A stretch of DNA of 40,437 nt from Sulfuricella denitrificans skB26 (GTDB lineage: Bacteria > Pseudomonadota > Gammaproteobacteria > Burkholderiales > Sulfuricellaceae), in contig NC_022357.1 of NCBI RefSeq assembly GCF_000297055.2, forward strand, positions 1,704,564 to 1,745,000. The letters run 5' to 3'. The position numbers and the translations under genes are program-made. The first letter of the stretch is position 1. The number at the start of each line of letters is the position of its first letter. The notes beneath the pieces were generated by a model that did no database searches, was not told the DNA's origin, and saw nothing but the letters and a program-made list of their open reading frames with translations. Positions 1 through 8,307 of this stretch are shown here, piece after piece.

Positions 1-1959
1 ATCAACGTGCTCACCCTTTTCGCCATGGTGCTAGCCATCGGCATCGTGGTAGACGATGCCATCGTAGTGGTGGAAGCAGTGGAGCGCATCATGCGTTCGG
101 AAGGGCTTGCACCTCGCGAAGCGGCTCGCAAGGCGATGGACCAGATTTTCAACGCCATCATCGGCATTACATTAGTACTTTCTGCCGTCTTCGCACCGAT
201 GATTTTTTTCGGCGGTTCGGTTGGCGTCATCTACCGCCAGTTCGCCGTTACCCTGATCCTCACCATGCTGTTCTCGGCCTTGATGGCTCTAACGCTGACT
301 CCTGCCCTGTGCGCCACGCTGCTCAAGCACGAAGCCGGCAAGGAATACCGGCCTACCACGGGCTTCTTCGGCTGGTTCAATCGTTTTTTTGACCGCACCA
401 CGCTGGGCTATCAGTCCTGGGTCGCGCGGGCAATCGGGAAAACCGGACGCTACCTTGTGCTTTACGCAGCCATCATCGGCGCGACGGGTTGGCTGTTCAT
501 GAACCTGCCAGGCAGTTTTTTGCCCGATGAGGATCAGGGCTATTTCATCAACATGGTGCAACTCCCACCGGGCGCCTCGCAGGAACGCACCATCGAGGTT
601 CTCAAGCAAGTCGAGGAGTATTACCTCAAACAACCGGAAGTCGCCAAGGTCATCGGCGTGGTCGGCTTCTCCTTTTTTGGTCGTGGCCAGAATGCTGCTC
701 TCGCTTTCGTACGGCTCAAGGAGTGGGACGAACGCAAAGGCCAGGAACATTCCTCAACCGCGATGGTGCAGCGCGCCAACATGGCGCTGTTCCAGATCAA
801 ACAGGCGATGATTTTTGCTGTGAATCCACCGCCGATTCCTGAACTCGCTTCCACCGGCGGTTTCGATTTCCGTTTGCAGGATCGCGCCGGTGCCGGACGT
901 GAAAAACTTTTGGAAGCGCGCAATATGGCGCTGGGGATAGCCGGGCAAGACCATAGTCTGGCCGGCGTGCGCCCGGAAGGTCAGGAGGCCGGACCGCAAC
1001 TGTTGCTCGACATCGACCGGCGCAAAGCTGAAACCCTCGGTGTTTCAATTGCCGATCTCAACGAAACACTGCAATCCACTCTGGGTGTCGCCTACATTAA
1101 TGACTTTGAACGTCAGGGCCGGATCCTGCGTGTGCAGATGCAGGCCGAATCAGATTTGCGATCTACACCGGAAAATCTGTTACGTCTGTCAGTCAGAAAC
1201 AAGGCTGGAGGCATGGTGCCACTAGCCGAGCTGATTACTCCACGCTGGATAGTCGGTTCACCCAAGCTGGATCGTTTTAATGGCCTGCCCGCCATGAAAA
1301 TAGCGGGCTCCCCTGCCCCCGGCCACAGCACCGGCGAAGCGATGCAAACCATGGAAGAACTGGCCAAAAAACTGCCCGCCGGGTTTGGCTATGAATGGGC
1401 CGGCACTTCATTCGAAGAAAAACTCTCCGGCAGTCAGGCGCCCTTCCTTTTCGCGCTTTCGCTGCTGGTGGTTTTCCTAGCGCTGGCCGCATTGTACGAG
1501 AGCTGGTCGATTCCCTTTGCCGTGCTTCTGGTCGTGCCGCTGGGCATCTTCGGCGCAACGCTGGCTGTCACCCTGCGCGAATTGCCCAATGATGTCTATT
1601 TCAAAGTAGGCCTCATCGCCATCATTGGACTTTCCAGCAAAAATGCCATTCTGATTATCGAATTTGCACGTGACTTGCAGGAACAGGGCATGAGTCTGGT
1701 CGATGCCACACTGGAAGCCTGCCGTTTGCGATTCAGACCGATCCTGATGACTTCCTTCGCCTTTATTCTCGGCGTAATGCCGCTGGCGATATCAACCGGC
1801 GCCGGCGCCAACAGCCGTCATGCGATTGGCACCGGCGTCATCGGCGGCATGCTTGCGGCGACCTTTCTGGCAATTTTCCTGGTCCCGGTATTTTTCGTCG
1901 TGGTGCGCAAAATATTTCCTGGCCATCCCCGCCGACACGAGGAGAACGATCATGCGTAA
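1..1959 (+). CDS. RND (HAE1/AcrB-MexB type) efflux permease, 5'-truncated by window edge
   Basis: Inner-membrane proton-driven multidrug exporter subunit. The reading frame is open from base 1, so the start lies outside the window. The 652 residues present match roughly AcrB 390 to its C-terminus. Fragment residues 13-19 give the TM4 motif GIVVDD with the two aspartates of the proton relay (AcrB D407/D408). Near residue 547 the TM10 motif GLSSKNAIL supplies the partner lysine (AcrB K940). The segments LYESWSIPFAV and RPILMTSFAFILGVMPL are family hallmarks, and the end PVFFVVVRK is the usual last helix. The stop codon overlaps the start of the next outer-membrane factor gene by 8 bases, so the two are one operon. 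The adaptor gene is presumably just upstream, outside the window. The substrate cannot be told from the sequence. Confidence 0.95.
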   Translation: MNVLTLFAMVLAIGIVVDDAIVVVEAVERIMRSEGLAPREAARKAMDQIFNAIIGITLVLSAVFAPMIFFGGSVGVIYRQFAVTLILTMLFSALMALTLTPALCATLLKHEAGKEYRPTTGFFGWFNRFFDRTTLGYQSWVARAIGKTGRYLVLYAAIIGATGWLFMNLPGSFLPDEDQGYFINMVQLPPGASQERTIEVLKQVEEYYLKQPEVAKVIGVVGFSFFGRGQNAALAFVRLKEWDERKGQEHSSTAMVQRANMALFQIKQAMIFAVNPPPIPELASTGGFDFRLQDRAGAGREKLLEARNMALGIAGQDHSLAGVRPEGQEAGPQLLLDIDRRKAETLGVSIADLNETLQSTLGVAYINDFERQGRILRVQMQAESDLRSTPENLLRLSVRNKAGGMVPLAELITPRWIVGSPKLDRFNGLPAMKIAGSPAPGHSTGEAMQTMEELAKKLPAGFGYEWAGTSFEEKLSGSQAPFLFALSLLVVFLALAALYESWSIPFAVLLVVPLGIFGATLAVTLRELPNDVYFKVGLIAIIGLSSKNAILIIEFARDLQEQGMSLVDATLEACRLRFRPILMTSFAFILGVMPLAISTGAGANSRHAIGTGVIGGMLAATFLAIFLVPVFFVVVRKIFPGHPRRHEENDHA

Positions 1960-3334
1960 GTCACTCTTCATCATCCTGGGTGCCACTCTGGCAGGATGTT
2001 CGCTGATGCCAGAATACCAGCGACCAGAACCTCCAGTTTCCGCGCAATGGCCGCAAGCTGCCCAGACGGGTGGCGTGCGCAAGGCAACAGCTACCGAATG
2101 GCGAACTTTTTTCCCTGATCAAAGGCTGCAAGCCCTGATCTCAACCGCGCTCGAACACAACCGTGATATGCGCATTGCCGCCGCGCGTGTCGAAGAATCT
2201 CGCGCTCTCCATGGCATCACCCGCGCCGACCGCTTGCCCGGTATCGATGCGGCTGCCGGTGGACAAGCTATGCGCACGCCAGGCGACCTTTCCTCCACCG
2301 GAAAAGCCAATATAAGCCATCGCTACGACGTGGGGCTTTCCCTGCTTTCTTTCGAGCTGGATTTCTGGGGCCGGGTGAAAAGCCTCGATGAAGCGGCACT
2401 GGCCAGCTTCCTTGCCACCGAGGAAGCACAACACGCTCTGCGCCTGTCGCTGATTTCCGAGGTCGCCAATGCCTATTTCACTCTGCTGGAAATGGATGAG
2501 CGCACGCAACTTGCGCGTGAAACCGTGAAGAGCCGTGAGGAAACCCGCACCCTGATCGCTCGCCGGCGGGAAGTGGGATTGGCCGGCGACCTCGACTTCC
2601 TGCAGGCGGACGGCGCCCTGGAACTGGTGCGTGTGGAACTTGCCAGCCTGCAGCGCCAGCAGGCCGCCGCCGAAAATGCACTGGCGCTGCTCGTCGGCCA
2701 GCAGCCTTCCAGCCTGCCCGAGGGGCGCATGCTCACGGATCAGGGCATCGTTGCCGACCTGACCGCTGACCTGCCAGCGGAAGTTCTGCTCCAGCGCCCC
2801 GATGTACTGGCCGCGGAAAAAAGGCTGATTGCCGCCAATGCCAACATCGGTGCCGCCCGCGCAGCCTTCCTGCCGCGCATCAGCCTGACCGCAGGACTGG
2901 GGACGGCGAGCAGCGCGCTTTCCGGCCTGTTCGGCAGCGGCAGCGGAAGCTGGAATTTCCAGCCGGCATTGCGCTTGCCGCTGTTCGATGGTGGCCGCAG
3001 CGCCGCCGGGGTGGATCTCGCTGAGGCTCGCAAGGTCATCGCCGTGGCCGAGTACGAAAAGACCATCCAGCAGGCCTTCCGCGAAGTGGCCGACCTCCTC
3101 GCCGCCCGCACCTATCTGGTTGAGCAACTGCGTGCGCAACAGGCGGCAGAAAAGGCCCAGAACGAGCGCCTGCGCCTGGCAGAAGCCCGCTACAAGGCGG
3201 GCATCACCAGCCACCTCGAAATGCTGGATGCGCAACGCGAGTCTTTTACTGCCCAGCAAACCACGGTGCAAATCCGGCGCGCATGGCTCACCACTGCCGC
3301 CCAGCTTTACAAGGCTCTGGGTGGCGGCAGTTGA
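1952..3334 (+). CDS. OprM/NodT-family outer-membrane efflux lipoprotein (partner of RND pump)
   Basis: Outer-membrane channel component that should complete the tripartite RND pump encoded just upstream. I chose the ATG at 1952 because it follows a GAGGAG ribosome site and opens a lipoprotein signal peptide (MRKSLFIILGATLAGC, lipobox cysteine at residue 16). The frame is open further upstream, but that stretch only overlaps the permease gene. The 460-residue product has the duplicated OEP architecture: a first half with FELDFWGRV and a second half with LLQRPDVLAAEKRLIAANANIGAARAAFLPRISL and LPLFDGGRSAAGV, then the closing LYKALGGG. The length fits OprM-like proteins. The 8-base overlap with the permease implies translational coupling. 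Confidence 0.93.
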   Translation: MRKSLFIILGATLAGCSLMPEYQRPEPPVSAQWPQAAQTGGVRKATATEWRTFFPDQRLQALISTALEHNRDMRIAAARVEESRALHGITRADRLPGIDAAAGGQAMRTPGDLSSTGKANISHRYDVGLSLLSFELDFWGRVKSLDEAALASFLATEEAQHALRLSLISEVANAYFTLLEMDERTQLARETVKSREETRTLIARRREVGLAGDLDFLQADGALELVRVELASLQRQQAAAENALALLVGQQPSSLPEGRMLTDQGIVADLTADLPAEVLLQRPDVLAAEKRLIAANANIGAARAAFLPRISLTAGLGTASSALSGLFGSGSGSWNFQPALRLPLFDGGRSAAGVDLAEARKVIAVAEYEKTIQQAFREVADLLAARTYLVEQLRAQQAAEKAQNERLRLAEARYKAGITSHLEMLDAQRESFTAQQTTVQIRRAWLTTAAQLYKALGGGS

Positions 3335-3411
3335 CTCTGACTGATATTTTCCAGTAACGGACAAAATAAGGTATGGGTGCTTTGTTAATTTAAGGAGATG
3401 CCGTAGAAATC

Positions 3412-3488
3412 AAATTCCGTCATTCCGGCGAAGGCCAGAATCCAGATGAATCAACAAGCCAGATCCTGGCTTTCTCTGGGGTGATGAA
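3412..3488. repeat. REP-like palindromic intergenic repeat
   Basis: The 200-bp gap between the two outer-membrane factor genes contains a CGTCATTCCGGCGAAGGCC-type motif. It begins near 3419, is followed by GAATCCAG, and then a second imperfect inverted pair (CCAGATCCTGG, then TCTCTGG). Interspersed repeats starting GTCATTCC and running into GAATCCAG are common in beta- and gammaproteobacterial genomes, so this is probably a dispersed REP-like copy. Only one copy is visible in this window, so the assignment rests on resemblance. It separates the RND operon from the next transcription unit. Confidence 0.4.
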
Positions 3489-3535
3489 TAAATTTGCAGT
3501 TCCTTAACATCCAGGTAGGTAAGCAAAAAACAGTT

Positions 3536-4975
3536 ATGAAAAAACTCACAGGCTTTGCCCTGCCAGCCATACTTCTTGCTGTACTGAGCGGTTGCGCCTC
3601 GGTCGGGCCTGACTACATCAAGCCTGATATGGGAATATCAGCGAATTGGGCAAATGCATCGACAAAATCCGATGCGGCGCAAGATCTGTCACAGTGGTGG
3701 CAGCAATTGCATGACCCGCTGCTGTCCGATCTCATCGAACAATCGCTCAAAGCCAGCCCCGATTTGCGCAGTGCGCAGGCAAAGCTGCGCGAATCACGCG
3801 CCCGGCGCGGACTTGCAGGAGCCAACCAGCTCCCGACCGTCAGCGCTTCCGTCTCGGAAAGCCGTAGCAAGAGCAGCGCCGCGACCGGCAGCGGGTTGAC
3901 GCGCGAGCTGTATAGCGCGGGTTTCGATGCTAGCTGGGAACCGGACATCTTCGGCGGCACCCGGCGCGCGCTTGAAGCATCCCAGGCCGATCTGGAAGGT
4001 AGCGAGGCCAGCCTGCATAACACCCAGGTTTCGCTGGTGGCAGAAGTAGCGCTCAACTATGTGGAATTGCGCGCCTTCCAGGCCCGGCTTGGCATTGCCC
4101 GGGACAACCTGGCGAGCCAGAGCGAAACCCTGGAACTGACCGGCTGGCGGGCAGAGGCCGGGCTGACCAGTTCGCTGGACGTGGAGCAGGCGCGCACCAA
4201 CCGGGAGCAGACGCGCGCCCAGATCCCCGCCCTGGAAACCAGCCTCGCCCAGGCGGAACACCGTCTGGCCATCCTGCTCGGCCAGGCGCCGGGCACACTG
4301 CACGACAAGCTGGCAAAGCCCGCACTGATTCCGACGGCACCCGACAGCGTGGCTATCGGCATACCCGCCGACACACTACGCCAGCGACCCGATGTGCGCG
4401 TCGCCGAACGCAGGCTGGCAGCGGAAACCGCGCGTATCGGAGAAACTACTGCCGCCCTTTATCCCGGCTTCAAACTGAGCGGCTCCATCGGCTGGGAGGC
4501 GCTGAGTTTTGGTGCCCTGGGCGGCGGCGACAGTCTCGCCCGCTCCCTGCTGGGCAGCGTCGCCACTACCCTGTTCGACGGCGGCCGCATCCGGCAGCGC
4601 ATCGAAATCCAGAACGCAGTCCAGGAACAGGCCCTGGTCAATTATGAAAAAACCGTGCTCAGCGCTTTGGAAGAGGTGGAAAACGCACTGGTTTCCCACG
4701 CCAACAGCCGCAAGCGCGAACAGGCCCTGCGTGAGGCTGCAGATGCGGCCCATAACGCCGTGCTCATGGCGCACCACCGTTATTCAACCGGCATTATCGA
4801 TTTCCAGAAAGTGCTCGATACCGAGCGCACCTTGCTCACGGTTCAGGACAGTCTGAAGGTCACGGAAGCAGAAAGTATTTCAACTCTGATTCGGCTCTAC
4901 AAGGCCCTGGGCGGCGGCTGGAAGCCCGCTGCAGTTAACGAAACCCCACCTCTACAGCAAGGCAGCACATCATGA
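3536..4975 (+). CDS. Second NodT/OprM-family outer-membrane efflux lipoprotein
   Basis: TolC-like outer-membrane factor of the RND/NodT family, 479 residues. The ATG at 3536 is preferred over one at 3494 because it gives a clean lipoprotein signal (MKKLTGFALPAILLAVLSGC, lipobox cysteine at residue 20). The extra 14 upstream residues would spoil it. Typical features are CASVGPDY after the cysteine, FDASWEPDIFGGTRR in the first repeat, LRQRPDVRVAERRLAAETARIG in the middle, and LYKALGGGW near the C-terminus. Its TGA overlaps the ATG of the MacA-like adaptor (ATGA), so it should serve that ABC pump rather than the RND pump. It is only distantly similar to the factor at 1952, so it is not a recent tandem copy. 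Confidence 0.93.
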   Translation: MKKLTGFALPAILLAVLSGCASVGPDYIKPDMGISANWANASTKSDAAQDLSQWWQQLHDPLLSDLIEQSLKASPDLRSAQAKLRESRARRGLAGANQLPTVSASVSESRSKSSAATGSGLTRELYSAGFDASWEPDIFGGTRRALEASQADLEGSEASLHNTQVSLVAEVALNYVELRAFQARLGIARDNLASQSETLELTGWRAEAGLTSSLDVEQARTNREQTRAQIPALETSLAQAEHRLAILLGQAPGTLHDKLAKPALIPTAPDSVAIGIPADTLRQRPDVRVAERRLAAETARIGETTAALYPGFKLSGSIGWEALSFGALGGGDSLARSLLGSVATTLFDGGRIRQRIEIQNAVQEQALVNYEKTVLSALEEVENALVSHANSRKREQALREAADAAHNAVLMAHHRYSTGIIDFQKVLDTERTLLTVQDSLKVTEAESISTLIRLYKALGGGWKPAAVNETPPLQQGSTS

Positions 4976-6270
4976 ATAACGCCTCTATCGATGAAAAAGA
5001 CCCACTGGCCCGAATCGTCGCGGCGGAAAAATCAGCGCGTTTTCTGGGACTCTCTGGCCGTGTCTGGGTGATCGTTGTATTGGTCTTGTTCATGGCAATC
5101 GGTGTATTTTACCTGCGTGCTCGCAGCGCTGCTTCAACACCCCAATACCTCGCCGAGGAAGTAGTGCGTGGCAATCTCACTGTCACAGTCTCGGCTACCG
5201 GCAACCTGCAACCCACCAACCAGGTGGACGTGGGCAGCGAACTTTCCGGCACCATCGAATCAGTTCTGGTAGACGACAACGACCGGGTGCATAAAGGCCA
5301 GCTTCTTGCCCGGCTAGACCTTTCCAAGCTGAACGATCAGGTCGCCAAGTCCGAGGCGGCGCTTGTCTCTGCCGAAGCCCAGGTTGATCTGATGCGGGCG
5401 ACAGTAGAGGAGTCCCGCGCCAACCTTGCGCGGCTGCGGCAGGTAGCCGAACTATCTGGTGGTAAAGTACCATCCAGGGCCGAGCTCGATACCGCACAAG
5501 CCACCCTGAACCGGGCCACCGCCAACGAGGCGGGTTCCCACGCCGCAGTGACGCAGGCGCGCGCCACACTCAAATCCGACCAGACCAACCTGGCCAAGGC
5601 CTCGATCCGCTCCCCCATCGATGGCGTGGTGCTGGCGCGTAAGGTGGAGCCGGGACAGACCGTCGCCGCCTCCCTCCAGGCACCGGTGCTGTTCACCCTG
5701 GCCGAAAATCTGGCACAGATGGAACTCCAGGTGGATGTGGACGAAGCCGATGTGGGCCAGGTACACGCAGGCCAGTCCGCCACCTTCAACGTAGACGCCT
5801 ACGCCGGGCGCAAGTACCCGGCAAACATCATCCGCGTCGGTTACGGCTCGCAGACCAAAGATGGCGTGGTGTCTTACAAGACCATCCTCAAGGTGGACAA
5901 CGATGACCTCAGCCTGCGCCCCGGCATGACGGCCACCTCCGAGATCACCACGGCGACGCGCGAGAACGTACTGCTGGTGCCGAACGCAGCATTGCGTTTC
6001 ACACCGCCGAAGCAATCCGGCAAAGAGGATAAAAAAAGCGGCAGCTTTGTTTCCAACCTGCTGCCCAAACCACCCAGCAGCACTTCGTCAAAACCAGTCG
6101 GTTCTCCCACAAAAGACAGCTCGCAACTGGTGTGGGTGCTGCGCGACGGGCAGCCCGTGGCCGTGCCGGTCACCGTGGGTGTGAGCAACGGACACCAGAC
6201 CGAAGTGACCGGCGGCGAGTTAAAACCAGGCATGCAGGTAATCACGGAAAGCGTGGTCACGCAGAAATGA
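4972..6270 (+). CDS. MacA-like periplasmic adaptor (membrane fusion protein) of ABC exporter
   Basis: Links the inner-membrane ABC transporter encoded downstream to an outer-membrane channel. The 432-residue protein has a short cytoplasmic N-terminus, one transmembrane anchor at about residues 31-48, then the MFP fold. A biotinyl-lipoyl half follows (VSATGNLQPTNQVDVGSELSG), then a coiled-coil hairpin over about residues 115-200 rich in Ala, Glu and Gln. The second lipoyl half is SIRSPIDGVVLARKVEPGQTV, and the beta-barrel region follows. Residues near 345-380 form a Ser/Pro/Lys-rich insert that is probably a flexible loop. Both ends overlap neighbouring genes by 4 bases (ATGA), so the outer-membrane factor, adaptor, ATPase and permease form one coupled operon. 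The family includes macrolide, peptide and lipoprotein exporters; the substrate is unknown. Confidence 0.92.
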   Translation: MNNASIDEKDPLARIVAAEKSARFLGLSGRVWVIVVLVLFMAIGVFYLRARSAASTPQYLAEEVVRGNLTVTVSATGNLQPTNQVDVGSELSGTIESVLVDDNDRVHKGQLLARLDLSKLNDQVAKSEAALVSAEAQVDLMRATVEESRANLARLRQVAELSGGKVPSRAELDTAQATLNRATANEAGSHAAVTQARATLKSDQTNLAKASIRSPIDGVVLARKVEPGQTVAASLQAPVLFTLAENLAQMELQVDVDEADVGQVHAGQSATFNVDAYAGRKYPANIIRVGYGSQTKDGVVSYKTILKVDNDDLSLRPGMTATSEITTATRENVLLVPNAALRFTPPKQSGKEDKKSGSFVSNLLPKPPSSTSSKPVGSPTKDSSQLVWVLRDGQPVAVPVTVGVSNGHQTEVTGGELKPGMQVITESVVTQK

Positions 6271-6983
6271 ACGGCGACAACACTCCCGCTTCACTCATCG
6301 AACTGAGCGCCATCACCAAGACCTACGGCCAGGGGCAGGCTGCCTTCCAGGCTCTGAGCGGCATCGATCTCACGATCCAGAAAGGGGAATTCGTCGCCAT
6401 CATGGGGCCAAGCGGGTCGGGCAAGTCTACCGCGATGAACATCCTCGGCTGCCTCGATATCCCCAGCAGCGGCGCCTATCTATTTCGTGGCGTCCATGTG
6501 GAACAGCTGAGCCGCAATCAGCGCGCGCTGCTGCGCCGCCATTACCTCGGCTTTGTGTTTCAGGGATTCAATCTGCTGGCTCGCACCTCGGCTCAGGAGA
6601 ACGTGGAATTGCCCCTGCTCTATCGCGGTGAAAGCGCAGCCTCACGCCATGCGATGGCACGTGCGGCGCTGGCATCCGTTGGCTTGAAGGGGTGGGAGCA
6701 CCATACCCAGGCTGAACTCTCCGGCGGCCAGCAACAGCGCGTTGCCGTTGCGCGCGCCATCGTCACAAAGCCAACCGTCCTCTTGGCGGATGAGCCCACT
6801 GGCAACCTGGACAGCAAAACCAGCCGCGAAATCATGGAACTGCTGACGGCCCTCAACCGAGATCAGGGCATTACCATCCTGATGGTCACGCATGAGCCGG
6901 ATATGGCTCAGTATGCCCATCGTATCGTGCATTTCGTAGACGGCCAGGTGGACAGCGACATTCGCAACGGGGAGCAAGCCTGA
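6267..6983 (+). CDS. MacB/LolD-type ABC transporter ATPase
   Basis: Cytoplasmic nucleotide-binding subunit, 238 residues. The Walker A motif GPSGSGKS is at residues 47-54. A Q-loop FVFQGFNLL follows, then the signature LSGGQQQRVAVARA near residue 150. Walker B with the MacB-family hallmark LLADEPTGNLD is near 170-182, and the switch histidine is in MVTHEP. The start at 6267 overlaps the adaptor stop (ATGA). In E. coli MacB the ATPase and permease are fused; here they are separate polypeptides whose genes overlap by one base. The substrate is not predictable from the ATPase. Confidence 0.95.
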   Translation: MNGDNTPASLIELSAITKTYGQGQAAFQALSGIDLTIQKGEFVAIMGPSGSGKSTAMNILGCLDIPSSGAYLFRGVHVEQLSRNQRALLRRHYLGFVFQGFNLLARTSAQENVELPLLYRGESAASRHAMARAALASVGLKGWEHHTQAELSGGQQQRVAVARAIVTKPTVLLADEPTGNLDSKTSREIMELLTALNRDQGITILMVTHEPDMAQYAHRIVHFVDGQVDSDIRNGEQA

Positions 6984-8191
6984 TGATCTGGAGCACTTTC
7001 CTGCTGGCCTTGCGTGAAATCCGGCGCAACCTGATGCGCTCTTTTCTCACTATCCTCGGCATTGTCATCGGCGTCAGCGCGGTGATCACTATGGTGACTC
7101 TGGGCAACGGCGCTACAAAGGTAGTGTCTGACCAGATTTCCAGCCTCGGCAGCAATCTGCTGATGGTGCGCCCCGGCAAGCGGCTCGGGCCGGGCCGGGA
7201 TTCCGCCGGCGCGCCCAGTTTCAAGATCGCCGACGCCGATGCCATCCGAACCCAGGTTGGTGGCCTGGATGCGGTTGCGCCCACAGTCGGCCGAAGCGTA
7301 ACCGTAGTTTACGGTGCCAGGAACTGGTCCACCACCATCAATGGCAGTACCAATGCCTATTTCCTGACCGGCAACTGGAAACTAGCTGCCGGGCGCACGT
7401 TCAGCGATGCAGATGAGCGCGCCGGAAAATCCGTGTGCGTGATCGGCGAGACTGTGCGGCGAGAACTGTTCGGCAACCAGAACCCCCTCGGCAACGAAAT
7501 CCGCATCAAACAGTTCTCCTGCGAGATCATCGGCCTGCTGGCATCGAAAGGCCAGGGCGCAATGGGCATGGATCAGGACGACACGGTGATCATGCCCCTG
7601 CGCACGGTGCAACGCCGGCTGACCGGCAGCCAGGATGTGAGCATGCTGATGATTTCGGTGAAGACCAGCGCTTCCACGGCGAAAGTGATCGAGCAGATCA
7701 ACCTGCTGATGCGCGAGCGGCGCAAGATTTCCGGTAATGAGGAAGACGATTTTAACGTCCTCGACACCAAGCAGATCGCTGAAACCCTGTCTGGCACCAT
7801 CCGCATCATGACCGGGTTGCTCGGCGCAGTGGCGGCGGTGAGCCTGCTGGTGGGTGGCATCGGCATCATGAACATCATGCTGGTGTCGGTAACCGAGCGT
7901 ACTCGTGAAATCGGCATTCGCCTCGCCATCGGTGCGCTGGAACGTGAGGTGCTGCTGCAGTTTCTTATCGAAGCGGTTGCCCTGTCCTCCTTCGGCGGTT
8001 TAGTGGGCGTTGCTCTGGCCACCCTGGCCTCGATCGGACTGGCGCAATTGATGCAGGTACCCTTCCTCTTCAATCCCGGCATCAACCTGCTATCTTTCCT
8101 GTTCTCGGCTGCGATCGGAGTAATTTTCGGCTACTTTCCGGCGCGCCGCGCGGCACAACTGGATCCGATCGAGGCTTTACGGCATGAATAA
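6983..8191 (+). CDS. MacB-like ABC transporter permease (FtsX domain)
   Basis: Inner-membrane subunit of the ABC exporter, 402 residues. The N-terminus (ALREIRRNLMRSFLTILGIVIGVSAVITMVTLG) is the MacB_PCD amphipathic helix and first transmembrane helix. A periplasmic domain covers about residues 45-270. The FtsX domain follows with three helices: about 272-300 (GLLGAVAAVSLLVGGIGIMNIMLVSV), about 325-350 and about 365-390. The coupling motif TERTREIGIRLAIGA between helices is the family signature. It ends PARRAAQLDPIEALRHE, the standard MacB/FtsX tail. The ATG shares one base with the ATPase stop. MacB-type transporters are mechanotransmission machines that drive a periplasmic adaptor and outer-membrane channel, which fits the gene order here. 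Confidence 0.94.
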   Translation: MIWSTFLLALREIRRNLMRSFLTILGIVIGVSAVITMVTLGNGATKVVSDQISSLGSNLLMVRPGKRLGPGRDSAGAPSFKIADADAIRTQVGGLDAVAPTVGRSVTVVYGARNWSTTINGSTNAYFLTGNWKLAAGRTFSDADERAGKSVCVIGETVRRELFGNQNPLGNEIRIKQFSCEIIGLLASKGQGAMGMDQDDTVIMPLRTVQRRLTGSQDVSMLMISVKTSASTAKVIEQINLLMRERRKISGNEEDDFNVLDTKQIAETLSGTIRIMTGLLGAVAAVSLLVGGIGIMNIMLVSVTERTREIGIRLAIGALEREVLLQFLIEAVALSSFGGLVGVALATLASIGLAQLMQVPFLFNPGINLLSFLFSAAIGVIFGYFPARRAAQLDPIEALRHE

Positions 8192-8307
8192 AATATGCCG
8201 GCCAATTTCCCTGCACCGCAGCCCCAGGTCGATTTGCCACTTTTTTTATAGTTGCCGACGGTGTTGACGGTTAAAATAGGCGGGTTGAAAAAACCAAGGA
8301 ATTCTTC

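Noticed and set aside
2141-3364. 407-residue open frame antisense to the first outer-membrane factor gene
   Set aside because: It is the mirror of a GC-rich gene with strong codon bias. It has no recognisable domain and no ribosome site, and the sense strand encodes a clear OprM-like protein.
3335-3535. A small gene between the two outer-membrane factor genes
   Set aside because: No frame with a start, ribosome site and plausible composition is present; the gap is better explained by a REP-like repeat.
8222-8307. Sigma-70 promoter upstream of the DUF1015 gene (TTGACG near 8268)
   Set aside because: TTGACG is present, but no -10-like hexamer lies at 16-18 bases; TAAAAT is only two bases away from it. 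Not strong enough to list.
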